Positions 8,870 to 18,354 are shown, numbered from the stretch's first letter. The stretch: 64,000 bases of DNA from Segetibacter aerophilus (GCF_007991655.1 NZ_BJYT01000007.1:248001-312000); one strand, 5' to 3'. A program made the numbers and translations. Notes: generated by a model not told the origin, from the letters alone.

Positions 8870-9058
8870 CTCCCCAAGCACACTAAACGCTAAATAAGAG
8901 ATATAATTTTACTTTCCGAATTATTTTCCATGCTAAGTTTTTAATAAGAATGGTACAGCTAGAGATTGCTCTGCAACAACAAGAATAGACTCAAAGAAGA
9001 CGAACATCATCCATTTCTTTTGACTTTATTTTAACCAATTAAATGTCAACGATTCAGT

Positions 9059-9067
9059 TATTTTTGC
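9059..9067 (+). promoter_or_regulatory. -7 promoter element of the outer-membrane barrel gene
   Basis: TATTTTTGC, an exact TAnnTTTG match, 71 bases before the ATG at 9139. Confidence 0.5.
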
Positions 9068-9138
9068 CACGCTTTAACAAGTGCTGTGCGGAATGACAAA
9101 TACATGTGCACCAAAACATTATCAATAGAACAACCCTT

Positions 9139-9918
9139 ATGAAGAAATTTTTCTTTACGGCTATTTGCATTATCTGCCTGCAAAACGTTTATTCTCAAAC
9201 AACTTCCAAAACCGATAGTAACATCGTTGCGCCTGTACAACCGGTACCTGTTGAAACCCCAAAAAGAAACTGGAAGAAGATTGACTTAAGCAATCGGTCT
9301 AATGATCATTTTATGGTTCAATATGGCTTCGATAACTGGACGGGTACAAACGACAGTACGAAGCCAAGCGGATTTTCACGTTTCTTCAATGCTTATATAA
9401 TGCTTGATAAACCATTTAAGACTAATCCTAAAATGAGCGTTGGCTTAGGCGTGGGTATCGGAAGCAGCAACATGTTTTTTCATAACAGGTATATAGATGT
9501 TAAGTCGACTTCGAATGCTTTACCGTTTAGAAAAGTAGACTCAGTAAATCATTTCAAAAAATTCAAGCTTACAACTGTCTTCCTTGAAGCGCCTGTTGAA
9601 CTGAGGTATTCTTCAGACCCTGAAAACAGCAACTCGTCTTTCAAAGTTGCATTAGGGGTAAAGGTAGGAACCATGTTAGCAGCATATACAAAAGGAAAAA
9701 CGCTGCAAGACAAAAACGGAAATACAGTTAACCCTTACATACAGAAGGAGAGCAGTAAAAAATTTTTTAATACTACGCGATTAGCTGCTACCGCTAGAAT
9801 AGGGTATGGCATCTTTAGTCTCTACGGAGCCTACCAGATTACATCTTTTTTAAAAGATGCTGCCGGACCAACGGGAATAAGACCTTATTCACTGGGTATT
9901 GCACTTAGTGGCCTGTAA
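9139..9918 (+). CDS. outer-membrane beta-barrel protein (PorT-like)
   Basis: A 259-residue exported protein. The signal peptide (MKKFFFTAICIICLQNVYSQ) supports the ATG at 9139 rather than the in-frame ATG at 9106. After a proline-rich linker, the sequence shows alternating hydrophobic and aromatic strands with the glycine-rich GLGVGIGSSN stretch, and ends in a strand of the type found in small eight-stranded barrels of Bacteroidota. The FMVQYGFDNW segment begins the barrel. Specific function is unknown. A strong terminator follows directly, so the gene is probably monocistronic. Confidence 0.78.
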   Translation: MKKFFFTAICIICLQNVYSQTTSKTDSNIVAPVQPVPVETPKRNWKKIDLSNRSNDHFMVQYGFDNWTGTNDSTKPSGFSRFFNAYIMLDKPFKTNPKMSVGLGVGIGSSNMFFHNRYIDVKSTSNALPFRKVDSVNHFKKFKLTTVFLEAPVELRYSSDPENSNSSFKVALGVKVGTMLAAYTKGKTLQDKNGNTVNPYIQKESSKKFFNTTRLAATARIGYGIFSLYGAYQITSFLKDAAGPTGIRPYSLGIALSGL

Positions 9919-9939
9919 TTTGGAACACCTTTTTTGGCA

Positions 9940-9971
9940 GCCATCGGTACTATGCCGATGGCTTTTTTTTT
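9940..9971 (+). terminator. intrinsic terminator after the barrel gene
   Basis: Eight-base-pair GC-rich stem (GCCATCGG / CCGATGGC), 7-base loop, then nine T residues. Confidence 0.88.
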
Positions 9972-9994
9972 ACCTTTAAGAAAATTATATCATT

Positions 9995-11185
9995 TTGATT
10001 GATAAGAGTAATAAGATCGAGCAAGAGCAAAAAGCAGTGTTGGTAGGCTTGGTTAATAAAGACCAGTCCGAAGCAGAGGTAAAAGAGTATTTGAATGAAT
10101 TAGCATTTCTTGCTGAAACTGCTGGCGCTGTTGCAGTAAAAACCTTTTATCAAAAGCTTCCCCGGCCTGATAGCAAAACCTTTGTGGGAAAAGGGAAGCT
10201 CGAGGAAATAAAAGATTACGTGTGGGAAAAAGAAATTCAGCTTGCCATTTTTGATGATGAATTAACAGGTTCACAAATCTCTAATATCCAAAAAGAGCTT
10301 GAAATAAAGGTGATAGATCGCAGTGACCTCATTCTTGACATTTTTGCGAGTCGTGCGCGAACCGCCCAGGCAAAAGTGCAGGTTGAGTTGGCGCAGTATC
10401 AATATATCCTGCCGCGGTTGCGCGGTATGTGGAGTCACCTTGAAAGACAGGGAGGCGGTATCGGTTCAAGAGGCCCGGGTGAAACGGAAATTGAAACTGA
10501 CCGCCGTATTGTAAAAGATAAAATAAGCCTTCTTCGCAAAAGACTCGCAGAGATAGACAAGCAGTCATTTACTCAAAGAAAAGATCGAGGAGAATTTATT
10601 CGCGTTGCATTGGTAGGTTATACCAACGTTGGCAAAAGCACCATCATGAACCTTTTGAGTAAAAGCGAGGTTTTTGCGGAGAACAAATTATTTGCAACAC
10701 TTGACACTACCACACGTAAAGTAGTTTTTGAGAACACGCCTTTCCTTCTGAGTGATACGGTCGGTTTCATTAGAAAGCTTCCTCATCATCTTGTAGAAAG
10801 TTTTAAAAGTACTTTAGATGAGGTAAGGGAGGCAGATATATTGCTACATGTTGTTGATATCTCCCACCAACAATACGAGGACCAAATAGGGGTGGTAAAT
10901 AAAACGCTACAGGATTTGAAGGCTTTCGAAAAACCTATTCTTACCATTTTTAACAAGATGGATCTCTACGAAAAGCAAACATTTGATGAGTGGCTCGAAG
11001 ATGATGTGAAACAGGAAATCTTGCAAGACCTCAAACAGAGATGGCAAAACATTACCCGCGGAAACTGCGTATTTGTTTCCGCATTGGAAAGAAAGAATAT
11101 TGACGATTTGAGACAAACCATCTTGAATAAAGTTAGGGAAATGTACCAGATCCGTTATCCTTACAAATCTGAATATTTCTTTTAA
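9995..11185 (+). CDS. hflX: GTPase HflX
   Basis: Ribosome-associated GTPase that splits stalled or stress-damaged 70S ribosomes. The 396-residue protein has the N-terminal HflX domain, the glycine-rich linker with RGPGETEIETDRR (about residue 161), and a G domain with G1 GYTNVGKS (about 208), G3 DTVGF (about 255) and G4 NKMD (about 324). The frame begins at a TTG codon (TTG ATT GAT AAG), and no ATG occurs near the family's usual N-terminus, so TTG is the probable start. Its stop overlaps the start of a Rieske protein gene (TAATG), implying translational coupling. Confidence 0.95.
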   Translation: MIDKSNKIEQEQKAVLVGLVNKDQSEAEVKEYLNELAFLAETAGAVAVKTFYQKLPRPDSKTFVGKGKLEEIKDYVWEKEIQLAIFDDELTGSQISNIQKELEIKVIDRSDLILDIFASRARTAQAKVQVELAQYQYILPRLRGMWSHLERQGGGIGSRGPGETEIETDRRIVKDKISLLRKRLAEIDKQSFTQRKDRGEFIRVALVGYTNVGKSTIMNLLSKSEVFAENKLFATLDTTTRKVVFENTPFLLSDTVGFIRKLPHHLVESFKSTLDEVREADILLHVVDISHQQYEDQIGVVNKTLQDLKAFEKPILTIFNKMDLYEKQTFDEWLEDDVKQEILQDLKQRWQNITRGNCVFVSALERKNIDDLRQTILNKVREMYQIRYPYKSEYFF

Positions 11186-11544
11186 TGTCTTTAAAAAATG
11201 TAAAGTGGTTTAAGGTAGCTGATAACAAAAACGAACTACAGTGGCAGGATAACAACATGCTTATTGCAGAAGTAGGAGGCAGAAAGATAACTTTGGCGAT
11301 AATCAAGGATGAGGTGTTTGCCTACGCGCACAAATGCCCTCATGCGAGTGGCGTTCTCGCTGACGGATTTATCGACGCAACCGGTAATATCGTTTGTCCT
11401 CTCCATCGGTATAAGTTTAATCCCACAAATGGAAGGAACGTAAGCGGAGAAGGCTATTACTTAAAAGTATATGCAATAGAAGAACGGGAGGCTGGAATAT
11501 TTGTAGGGTTTGAAGAAACTAATTGGATAAGCATTTTTAAATAA
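11185..11544 (+). CDS. small Rieske [2Fe-2S] protein
   Basis: A 119-residue soluble ferredoxin of the Rieske type, comparable to the small subunits found beside nitrite reductases or dioxygenases, although no such partner is present here. The two cluster motifs are complete: CPHASG (Cys and His ligands, about residues 51-53) and CPLHRYKF (about 72-75). The start codon overlaps the hflX stop by one base. The redox partner is unknown. The link with hflX may reflect shared stress expression only. Confidence 0.92.
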   Translation: MSLKNVKWFKVADNKNELQWQDNNMLIAEVGGRKITLAIIKDEVFAYAHKCPHASGVLADGFIDATGNIVCPLHRYKFNPTNGRNVSGEGYYLKVYAIEEREAGIFVGFEETNWISIFK

Positions 11545-11713
11545 GGAAATTCGGTTAATACCGAACTTGCGTTTGGGGTAGGCGTTACCATAAACAATTC
11601 AACCTACATCTATTAATAGAACTCTCATAGCAACTTGTAACAGCACTCTTGTAATGAAGTTAAAAACGAAGCAAATGTTTCCAAAAAAAATTTTGCTGAT
11701 ATACATTATACCC

Positions 11714-11722
11714 TATTTTTGC
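11714..11722 (+). promoter_or_regulatory. -7 promoter element of tRNA-Asn
   Basis: TATTTTTGC, an exact match to the Bacteroidota -7 consensus, 31 bases before the tRNA. Confidence 0.6.
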
Positions 11723-11753
11723 AACCCCAATTCACCCATTGAAAAGGGAAAAT

Positions 11754-11827
11754 TCCTCCTTAGCTCAGTTGGTTAGAGCATCTGACTGTTAATCAGAGGG
11801 TCTCAGGTTCAAGTCCTGAAGGGGGAG
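11754..11827 (+). tRNA. tRNA-Asn (anticodon GTT)
   Basis: A 74-base cloverleaf: acceptor stem TCCTCCT paired with AGGGGGA, D stem GCTC/GAGC, anticodon stem TCTGA/TCAGA with loop CTGTTAA (anticodon GTT), T stem TCAGG/CCTGA with loop TTCAAGT, discriminator G. CCA is not encoded. All stems pair, with one G-U in the acceptor. Confidence 0.96.
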
Positions 11828-11836
11828 CTTAAGATC

Positions 11837-11877
11837 AAGCACTTAGAGAAGTAAAACTCTAGGTGCTTTTTATTTAA
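11837..11877 (+). terminator. terminator after tRNA-Asn
   Basis: Stem AGCACTTAGAG / CTCTAGGTGCT (one G-U pair) followed by a T-rich tract. Confidence 0.75.
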
Positions 11878-12040
11878 AGTTCTTTCCCTCAAAGATTACG
11901 AGGGTAATTAATATCTTTAAACCAAGGGTCATAAAGTAAGCCAAGTAAGCTGTGATACCTCATGCTCAAACCATTCAAGACTGCTCCGATTTGCCCACCT
12001 TTGCAATGTTGTGATCCTTTAAAGAATGTAGAATATTCCA

Positions 12041-13825
12041 ATGAAGATTTTAAGAGTTGTTTACCAGGTTTTGGCAGAACGAATCCGAAGTAGGTTAAAC
12101 AAAGTGCAGTTTGTTATTTATGTTGCAATACTTACAGGTTTAATCTCCGGTTTAGTAGCGGTTCTCCTGAAAAAGATTGTTCACTACTTGCAACGCTGGA
12201 TTGAACAAATACCCGCGCCGCCAACGTACCTGATTTTTCCTGCAATAGGTTTAATCTTCACAGTGTATTTAACCAACCGTTTTTACCATGGAGCTTTCAA
12301 TAGAGGCATTGGTATGGTCCTGAGGTCTATTGCACAAAAGTCCTCGTTCATTCCTTTTAGCCATACTTATCTGCATGTTTTTACCAGTGCCATTACAGTA
12401 GGTGTAGGGGGCTCAGTGGGTTTAGAAAGCCCCATTGTTGCTACCGGTTCTGCTATCGGTTCTAATGTTGCGCGTATAAATGTATTGTCTTATCGAGATA
12501 GATCCTTAATGATTGCCTGCGGGGCTGCTGCGGGTATTGCGGCAGTATTTAATGCACCAATCGCCGGAGTAATATTTGCGATTGAAGTTTTAATGGTAGA
12601 AACGGGAGTGAGTTATTTCATACCCCTTATTATATCCGCTGTTATTGGTGCGCTATGCTCAAAGATCATTCTCGATGAAAGTGTGCTTTTTAACTTTGTT
12701 CTTACTCAAAAGTTCAACTACAAATTCGTCCCATTTTATATAATCCTCGGTGTTCTTTGTGGAATGACAGCGCTGTACTATGCGAAAAGCTATAAAGGTT
12801 GCGAGAAAAGAATACATCAATGGAAAACTAATAGTTATGTAAAAGCTGCGACAGGCGGTTTAATGTTGCTCGTCTTATGCTATACACTTCCGCCGCTATT
12901 TGGTGAGGGTTATGAAAGTATAAAACAGGTTGCAACAGGAGAAATTGCGCAAACGACCCGCCGCTCTTTAATCTTTGACTATGCAGGAGAAACCTGGACC
13001 TTATTAATTTTTGCAGTAAGTGTGGTTTTATTGAAGCCTGTGGCTGCTGCAATTACCATCGGATCCGGTGGTAACGGCGGCAACTTTGCACCTTCACTTT
13101 TTGTTGGTTCATTTTTAGGCTTCTCTTTTTCACGTGTAGTAAATAGTACAAAACTTGTACAAATACCTGAAGGAAACTTTAGCCTGGCGGCAATGGCGGG
13201 TGTGTTAGCTGGTGTAATGTACTGTCCGTTAACGGCTATATTTTTAATAGCAGAGATAACAAACGGCTATGAGCTTTTCATACCATTAATGATTGTTTCG
13301 TCGATCTCGTATACAATAGTTAAACATTTCGAGCCTTATTCAATGGAAACGAAGCAGCTTGCTTTAAAAGGAGAAATCTTTACACATAAAAAAGAGCAAA
13401 ATATTCTGAGCACAATTCTATTAGAAGAAATGATAGACAATACCTACTTAAATATTTCTATCAACCTCACAGCAGGCGAAATGATTAAAATATTAAATGA
13501 AAGTCCTAAAACTGTTTTTGCTGTTCACGATGATGATGGATTATTTGTAGGGATATTGGAGCTAAACGATATAAAGAAATTGGTGCTGCAGGAAAATATT
13601 CAGGTAGACGCATCTATTGCATCAATTGTAAAACAGCCTCCGGAAATTATCTACTACAAGGATGCTATGACTGAGGTGATGATGAAGTTCGACAATACAC
13701 ACAATTGGCATTTACCTGTACTAAATGCTGAGAACAGGTTCATGGGTTTTATTTCGAAGTCGAAGCTGTTTGACCGTTACAGAAAGTCACTATCCGAAAG
13801 CAGTGATTTGTATGAATACACATAG
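12041..13825 (+). CDS. ClC-family chloride channel/transporter with CBS domains
   Basis: A 594-residue integral membrane protein. Residues about 25-440 carry the ClC fold with hydrophobic helices. The GLESP motif contains the gating glutamate (Glu129), and GGNFAPS (about residue 347) is the second anion-binding motif. The first canonical GSGIP motif is not recognisable. The C-terminal part (about 465-590) holds two CBS-type modules that in other ClC proteins bind nucleotides and modulate gating. Whether it is a channel or an H+/Cl- exchanger cannot be decided. It stands alone after the tRNA, facing a convergent peroxidase operon. Confidence 0.93.
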   Translation: MKILRVVYQVLAERIRSRLNKVQFVIYVAILTGLISGLVAVLLKKIVHYLQRWIEQIPAPPTYLIFPAIGLIFTVYLTNRFYHGAFNRGIGMVLRSIAQKSSFIPFSHTYLHVFTSAITVGVGGSVGLESPIVATGSAIGSNVARINVLSYRDRSLMIACGAAAGIAAVFNAPIAGVIFAIEVLMVETGVSYFIPLIISAVIGALCSKIILDESVLFNFVLTQKFNYKFVPFYIILGVLCGMTALYYAKSYKGCEKRIHQWKTNSYVKAATGGLMLLVLCYTLPPLFGEGYESIKQVATGEIAQTTRRSLIFDYAGETWTLLIFAVSVVLLKPVAAAITIGSGGNGGNFAPSLFVGSFLGFSFSRVVNSTKLVQIPEGNFSLAAMAGVLAGVMYCPLTAIFLIAEITNGYELFIPLMIVSSISYTIVKHFEPYSMETKQLALKGEIFTHKKEQNILSTILLEEMIDNTYLNISINLTAGEMIKILNESPKTVFAVHDDDGLFVGILELNDIKKLVLQENIQVDASIASIVKQPPEIIYYKDAMTEVMMKFDNTHNWHLPVLNAENRFMGFISKSKLFDRYRKSLSESSDLYEYT

Positions 13826-13958
13826 AAATAGTACAATTAGAGTGCTGCTGTACATATTCAAGTTAGCTAATCCTACCAGAGCAAAAAAAGCTTTGAACAC
13901 ACAAGCTGCTGATCATAAACAGGACAATTATGCTCCCTACAACCACACTAGTGTTACT

Positions 13959-15371
13959 TCAATTTTCAGATAGAAATTTCAACGCCGAATGAGACGGCAT
14001 AAAGAAGTAGCCTCCGCCCCTCACTTTTACAAAAGCGGGTATATCTTTGAGATGCCTGGTCACAGGTCTTTGTTGAATGTTAAAATCACTGATGTTAGTG
14101 CCTGATAGTTGATCAGCATCATTATAAAGGCCGCTGAATTTATTGTTGTTAATCCATGTGCTCTGGACAAACTCAAACTGACGACTAATGTTGGCGTTTA
14201 GACAAATGAAATGAAGCCCGCGCTCTTCCTGTTCGTTATTTGCTTTACTTAAAAGCTCTTCAGGTTTCATACTCGTAATGAAAGGCCTTCCGTAAGAGCG
14301 ACCTCTTCTTAAAATTCTATGATGAGAAGCAACATTAAATGCGTCTTTTGGCTTTTTAGCTAATGCATCGCGGGGATTAACCCTGGCGATGTGGGCACCG
14401 AACGGACATTTACCAAAATTTTCTTCTTTATCAAATTCAAATAAAAAATCGTTTTTTTCTGCCATTGACATGTCATCATGATAAGGGGAACAGGTTAATG
14501 GAGCGCCTCCCGGCCAACGACCAACAATTTTTGAAGCAAGTGTTATGGCTGCTTCCATATTTGTAGAGCCGTCCGGGCTTTTTGATTGGTCTACCATGTA
14601 ATGCCAAAACTCTTTCACGTCCTGTTCCAACTGGCGCATTACGAGGTAGGTGCCGTTTTTTCCAAAATCCCATTCGTGACCTGTCTTAGGATCTGTTATA
14701 GTCGGACTTTGCGTAAGCTTCTGATACTGGTTGGGGTAACCCAGTAAGAATTCTCCTAAGGCAACCGTATTGTTCTCGGTGTCAGATTGTTTTTTCGTGC
14801 TGTTATTAGAGGAAAATTCATTGATGAATGGTTGAGAGATGCCGTCGCGAAATCCAAAATGTTCCCGTCTTTCGTCGAGCTTAATAGTCAGTAGCCTTTT
14901 AACTATTTTAAACCCATTTTGAGAAAAGCACAAATTAAGTTCACTACAATAGTTTTCAACCAAATGTTCTTCCTTACCATACATCAACAAAATCATGTGC
15001 AGTGTATTTTCCGATTCGCCATCTTTCCATTCCCAGCCGTTTACTTTAGATTTTTTTGTTTTAGGGTCAAAATCTCCTAACAGGCGACTCCTGTTTTCGT
15101 TGCTCATACCTTCTTCAAATTCACGCGAGAAAGGGACTTTCAGTATAGCCGGCAATCCAAGTGCTTTGAATCCTTCATAGGTAAAAGCAATATTAACTTC
15201 GAGCTCTCTGTCCTTTACATCCCCCCTGCTTATTGTTGGCAGTACGTTCGCCAACCACATTTTAAATTTACCTGCATCATCAATTTTGCAAAGAAGAATA
15301 TTTGAAAAAGGCATTTCATCATACCCTCTTTTTATCAAACCCTGGATGTCATCTAAATGTAGCTGGGTCAT
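13959..15371 (-). CDS. DyP-type haem peroxidase
   Basis: Dye-decolourising peroxidase family member, 470 residues, a haem enzyme that oxidises bulky substrates with peroxide. Hallmarks are the GxxDG motif as GFRDG (residues 173-177) with distal Asp176, the probable proximal haem ligand His327 in CPFGAHIARVNPRD, the RRGRSYG segment (about 355), and the QFEFVQ..W motif (about 398-406). No signal peptide or Tat motif is present, so it is probably cytoplasmic, and no encapsulin gene is adjacent. It lies 30 bases downstream of a 450-residue membrane protein gene on the same strand, so the two are likely cotranscribed. Confidence 0.92.
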   Translation of the reverse strand: MTQLHLDDIQGLIKRGYDEMPFSNILLCKIDDAGKFKMWLANVLPTISRGDVKDRELEVNIAFTYEGFKALGLPAILKVPFSREFEEGMSNENRSRLLGDFDPKTKKSKVNGWEWKDGESENTLHMILLMYGKEEHLVENYCSELNLCFSQNGFKIVKRLLTIKLDERREHFGFRDGISQPFINEFSSNNSTKKQSDTENNTVALGEFLLGYPNQYQKLTQSPTITDPKTGHEWDFGKNGTYLVMRQLEQDVKEFWHYMVDQSKSPDGSTNMEAAITLASKIVGRWPGGAPLTCSPYHDDMSMAEKNDFLFEFDKEENFGKCPFGAHIARVNPRDALAKKPKDAFNVASHHRILRRGRSYGRPFITSMKPEELLSKANNEQEERGLHFICLNANISRQFEFVQSTWINNNKFSGLYNDADQLSGTNISDFNIQQRPVTRHLKDIPAFVKVRGGGYFFMPSHSALKFLSEN

Positions 15372-15401
15372 ATGAAACTGTGTTTATGCTAAATCTCTAT
15401 A

Positions 15402-16754
15402 TTATTTTTTATAGTAAAATATCCTGTCAAGCCAGGCTTGAGAACTCGACTCATCCATCTCTCTAAAAAGACCTGAACGTATGAGGGAATTATTATTAAT
15501 ATTTTCTACCGACAACGTCTTGTAAGCACTATACCACACTTGTGTTGAAATTTGTAAGCGCCTCGCCCATTCCTTAAACGTTTGTTCATCGCTTGCACCT
15601 TCATTTATTAAATTGCGCGTTTTGGGAAATCCTTTCGTATTGCTCCAAACCGCCGTAAGCCCTATAGCAGCCTTGTCAACAAAATCGCCAAGGTAGTTTT
15701 CCCAACTGCCATCAAAATTTGAAAAGAAAAGCAAACGCCTATTATTATCAATGATCATCCAGCGAGCAAAATGTATCGAGGGGATCGTACCTAGCTCGCC
15801 CTTATTGAAGACGGTCTTCGCGGCAAAGTTTATAGTTGCCAATACAAACTTGAGCAGGAGAAGCCTGAAAACTCCGGGTTTGATTTCAACCAAATGTGTA
15901 AGCTGATTTTGCACCTGGAAGTTCTCAGCCTGCATCAACACTTTTACGTGGCGGGTAGTAGGGGTTACGGTATCTACCACGTCTTCTTTTTCGAGCTTGT
16001 TCAACTTTCGCTTTACTGCAAACACCACTGCTGCAAGGCAGGCAAACAAACCAAGATACCCGAGCGTGGGTGGAATGCGTAGAAATTTAAATATTTTAGT
16101 AAAGGAAAATCCTAACAGAATTAGGATGACGATAAGCCCTGCCATGCTCGCCACGAGAGACTTTTGCTGGAAAATTAGCTTTTGAACGGGACTTAAGCTT
16201 TTATCTATTACAGCCCATTTGAAACTGGCGTCATCTGCAATAAAGGCTGCAATTCTTTCTTTAATTTCCTTAGCGGACTGGCTGTTAATGGTTCCGTTAA
16301 GATAGGCAGCATCAACGTAATTTGTAATTGCTCTTCTTAGCTTTTCCTCTTGCCTTACTTGTTCTGCACCAATACCCCGATGGCCATTATAAAAGGCATT
16401 TACTTTTACCAGGTAATGATTCCAATATTGTTGTAAATCGCCATTGTAACCAATACAACACTTATATATTTCATTGAGGCCATCTTTTGCTTCTTTTAAA
16501 AATTCGCTTAAAAAAGATCGTTTCTGTCCGTCGAAGTCAAAAGACAAAGCAAGTTGAATGGGATATTTTTCTGTGTCACATTCAATTAAAACAAATCTTA
16601 CAAAATGAATAGACTTGATTGAAGGGAACGGAACCAGGCTATTCTTTTCAATATCAGGATTTTGAATACCATCTAAAAGATTACGCAGCCGCTCTAATTT
16701 AGCAGGATCAACGGGAGTAATTATAGCAAGTGGCTGTTGACTAACGACGGGCAT
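15402..16754 (-). CDS. unrecognised membrane protein with internal duplication, paired with DyP peroxidase
   Basis: A 450-residue protein I cannot assign to a named family. Two copies of one soluble module flank a membrane hairpin. Copy one (about 45-103) has SIHFVRF, then FDFDG (72-76), then an acidic helix ending in CIGY. Copy two (about 324-378) has SIHFARW, then SNFDG (345-349), then a similar helix ending in KGFP. Between them lie two hydrophobic segments (about 200-217 and 228-247). The spacing of the shared motifs (IHF.R, F.FDG, a helical stretch, then a conserved glycine) suggests a ferredoxin-like alpha/beta module, by inference. The DyP gene starts 30 bases downstream. Regions between membrane segment and copy two may be peripheral. 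Confidence 0.8.
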   Translation of the reverse strand: MPVVSQQPLAIITPVDPAKLERLRNLLDGIQNPDIEKNSLVPFPSIKSIHFVRFVLIECDTEKYPIQLALSFDFDGQKRSFLSEFLKEAKDGLNEIYKCCIGYNGDLQQYWNHYLVKVNAFYNGHRGIGAEQVRQEEKLRRAITNYVDAAYLNGTINSQSAKEIKERIAAFIADDASFKWAVIDKSLSPVQKLIFQQKSLVASMAGLIVILILLGFSFTKIFKFLRIPPTLGYLGLFACLAAVVFAVKRKLNKLEKEDVVDTVTPTTRHVKVLMQAENFQVQNQLTHLVEIKPGVFRLLLLKFVLATINFAAKTVFNKGELGTIPSIHFARWMIIDNNRRLLFFSNFDGSWENYLGDFVDKAAIGLTAVWSNTKGFPKTRNLINEGASDEQTFKEWARRLQISTQVWYSAYKTLSVENINNNSLIRSGLFREMDESSSQAWLDRIFYYKK

Positions 16755-17051
16755 GGGTATGTTGGATTAACTGTTGCATCATGTTTTTGCAAAACTCGAA
16801 AGATAAACATTGCAAAATTTTAGGTTGGTCAACAACCATTTTCAATACAAATGTTTTCAAACTTAAAAGATAGATAAACAGTTCTGTTACTGCAAGAGGA
16901 GACAAAATTTGTATGGGAAGAGGAAGCTTGAACCTCTTTACTTGTACAAATCCGTACACCTTAATTCCTAAGTCTTAGCCTATAACAGTGCAACTGCAAA
17001 TATTTTCTGGTTATTGCATTATTGCATTAAAAAGGTCCTTATTACCAGCTC

Positions 17052-18155
17052 CTATTTCTCAAGCCCAATAGGTAATAGTCTGTAAGTGAAAGTATACACG
17101 CTGCTGTTATACTTGATAATAATGACCAGCTCTTGCTTAACTGTTTTTCCATCACGGCGGGCAGGCGTAAAATTACTAAGACCACTTAGACCCATTGTTA
17201 ATGCCGACACCAACTTTCTATCGTTGCCTTCAGTATTTTTAAATGTAAGCCGCCCGTCCTCCAACACTGTGCCTTTAAGCTCTATCGGTTCATTAATAGA
17301 ATTCAGTTGTACATTATTTAATACCGGACCTAACCGTTCTGCTATCCAGGTGGTGAACTGTTCAGGTCCATTTGAGGGCTGTGCATAAGTGGCAATAGCT
17401 TGCCGCGCGCCATGACAAGGAACGGAAGACATCCACAACTTTTCGGCTTTTGTTAAGTGGAGCAGGTCGGGAGATGCCAGAAGAATGTGAGAACTGTCTG
17501 TGTATTCTCCTACCACATTGCTTCCTTTTACAAACTGACCCAGCTTAAAACGTTCAGTTCCCAATACTTCATCCTGCCGACCGTAAATTGTTTTGGCGGT
17601 CCATTTTCCTTCAGGTGTACCAGCCACCAATTTGCCAGACCAGGCAATAGGGCCAATAACGGATTCAAAGGTGCCTGCACCGTTCTCGACCGTTTTCTTG
17701 CCTTCCTCATTCCATACATCCAAAATTTTGATGGCCTTACCTGTGGCTAAGAGAGAAAGTCTTGGCTTACCGGTAGGGTAATAAAAATCCCACCTACCAT
17801 TATACATGTCATTTGTAAAACTTCCTTTAGCCTCTGTATTTCCATTAAGATAATAGCTTATAAAGTCACCATCCTTTAGGCCATCCGCATTGTAATTTCC
17901 TTCTGCAACTATTCGTTCGCCGGCACTGCTTATATCTTTAAATTTTCCAGTGAATTTCTTCGTCCAAGGATTGAAGGTACCTAGTCGTACAATTTCTGCG
18001 CACGTATCTTCAACCAAAAAATAGTCATTGTTGAAAAACACTTTGTCTTTTGTATAAGCACGTGCCCATACGTTACGTGGTGCTGCTTGTGTTTGAGCAG
18101 AGACTGTTATGATACTGGTGGCAAATATGTAAAGGGTAGTAAAAATTATCTTCAT
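17052..18155 (-). CDS. exported MORN-repeat protein with TonB-C-like end
   Basis: A 367-residue protein with a signal peptide (cleavage likely after VSAQ, about residue 21). Residues about 85-135 carry MORN-type repeats (GNYNADGLKDG, GSFTNDMYNGRWDFYY), like those of the YwqK family. The C-terminal 100 residues (IELKGTVLEDGRLTF ... FTPARRDGKTV) resemble the C-terminal domain of TonB-like proteins, with the usual DG, a conserved P and GK positions. No energy-transducing transmembrane helix is present. It is probably periplasmic or surface-attached, with unknown role. A bidirectional-looking terminator separates it from the upstream peptidase gene. Confidence 0.75.
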   Translation of the reverse strand: MKIIFTTLYIFATSIITVSAQTQAAPRNVWARAYTKDKVFFNNDYFLVEDTCAEIVRLGTFNPWTKKFTGKFKDISSAGERIVAEGNYNADGLKDGDFISYYLNGNTEAKGSFTNDMYNGRWDFYYPTGKPRLSLLATGKAIKILDVWNEEGKKTVENGAGTFESVIGPIAWSGKLVAGTPEGKWTAKTIYGRQDEVLGTERFKLGQFVKGSNVVGEYTDSSHILLASPDLLHLTKAEKLWMSSVPCHGARQAIATYAQPSNGPEQFTTWIAERLGPVLNNVQLNSINEPIELKGTVLEDGRLTFKNTEGNDRKLVSALTMGLSGLSNFTPARRDGKTVKQELVIIIKYNSSVYTFTYRLLPIGLEK

Positions 18156-18272
18156 CTAAAGGTTTGAAAGATTTGAACAGCTTTTCGGTAAAGCAATCTA
18201 AGGGATGTGAGTGAGACTACAATAGGATGAAGCCAACCCGCAATTTTACTTTTCTAAGGAAGAATGACGCAT

Positions 18273-18317
18273 AAAAAAAGGGCCGTCTCAAAATTCCTTT
18301 TGAAAACAGCCCTTTTT
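18273..18317 (-). terminator. terminator between the M3 peptidase and MORN protein genes
   Basis: Long hairpin, AAAAAGGGC pairing with GCCCTTTTT and an inner CAAAA/TTTTG stem. T-runs occur on both strands. It lies just downstream of the peptidase stop. Confidence 0.75.
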
Positions 18318-18354
18318 AAATTTCGAGTAAGTCCTATTGGCTTTTTCTATTTGT

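Larger units (their letters stand above)
11545..12040. other. intergenic region containing tRNA-Asn
   Basis: Besides the tRNA gene, its promoter box and a terminator, I see no gene in this stretch. Confidence 0.6.

Noticed and set aside
13725-13973. An 82-residue plus-strand frame overlapping the ClC gene end
   Set aside because: It is an out-of-frame shadow of the ClC C-terminus that runs on into untranslated sequence; no family resemblance.
16741-16959. A 72-residue frame upstream of the duplicated membrane protein
   Set aside because: It overlaps the start of the larger gene and has no similarity to a known domain; the hydrophobic stretch is likely chance.
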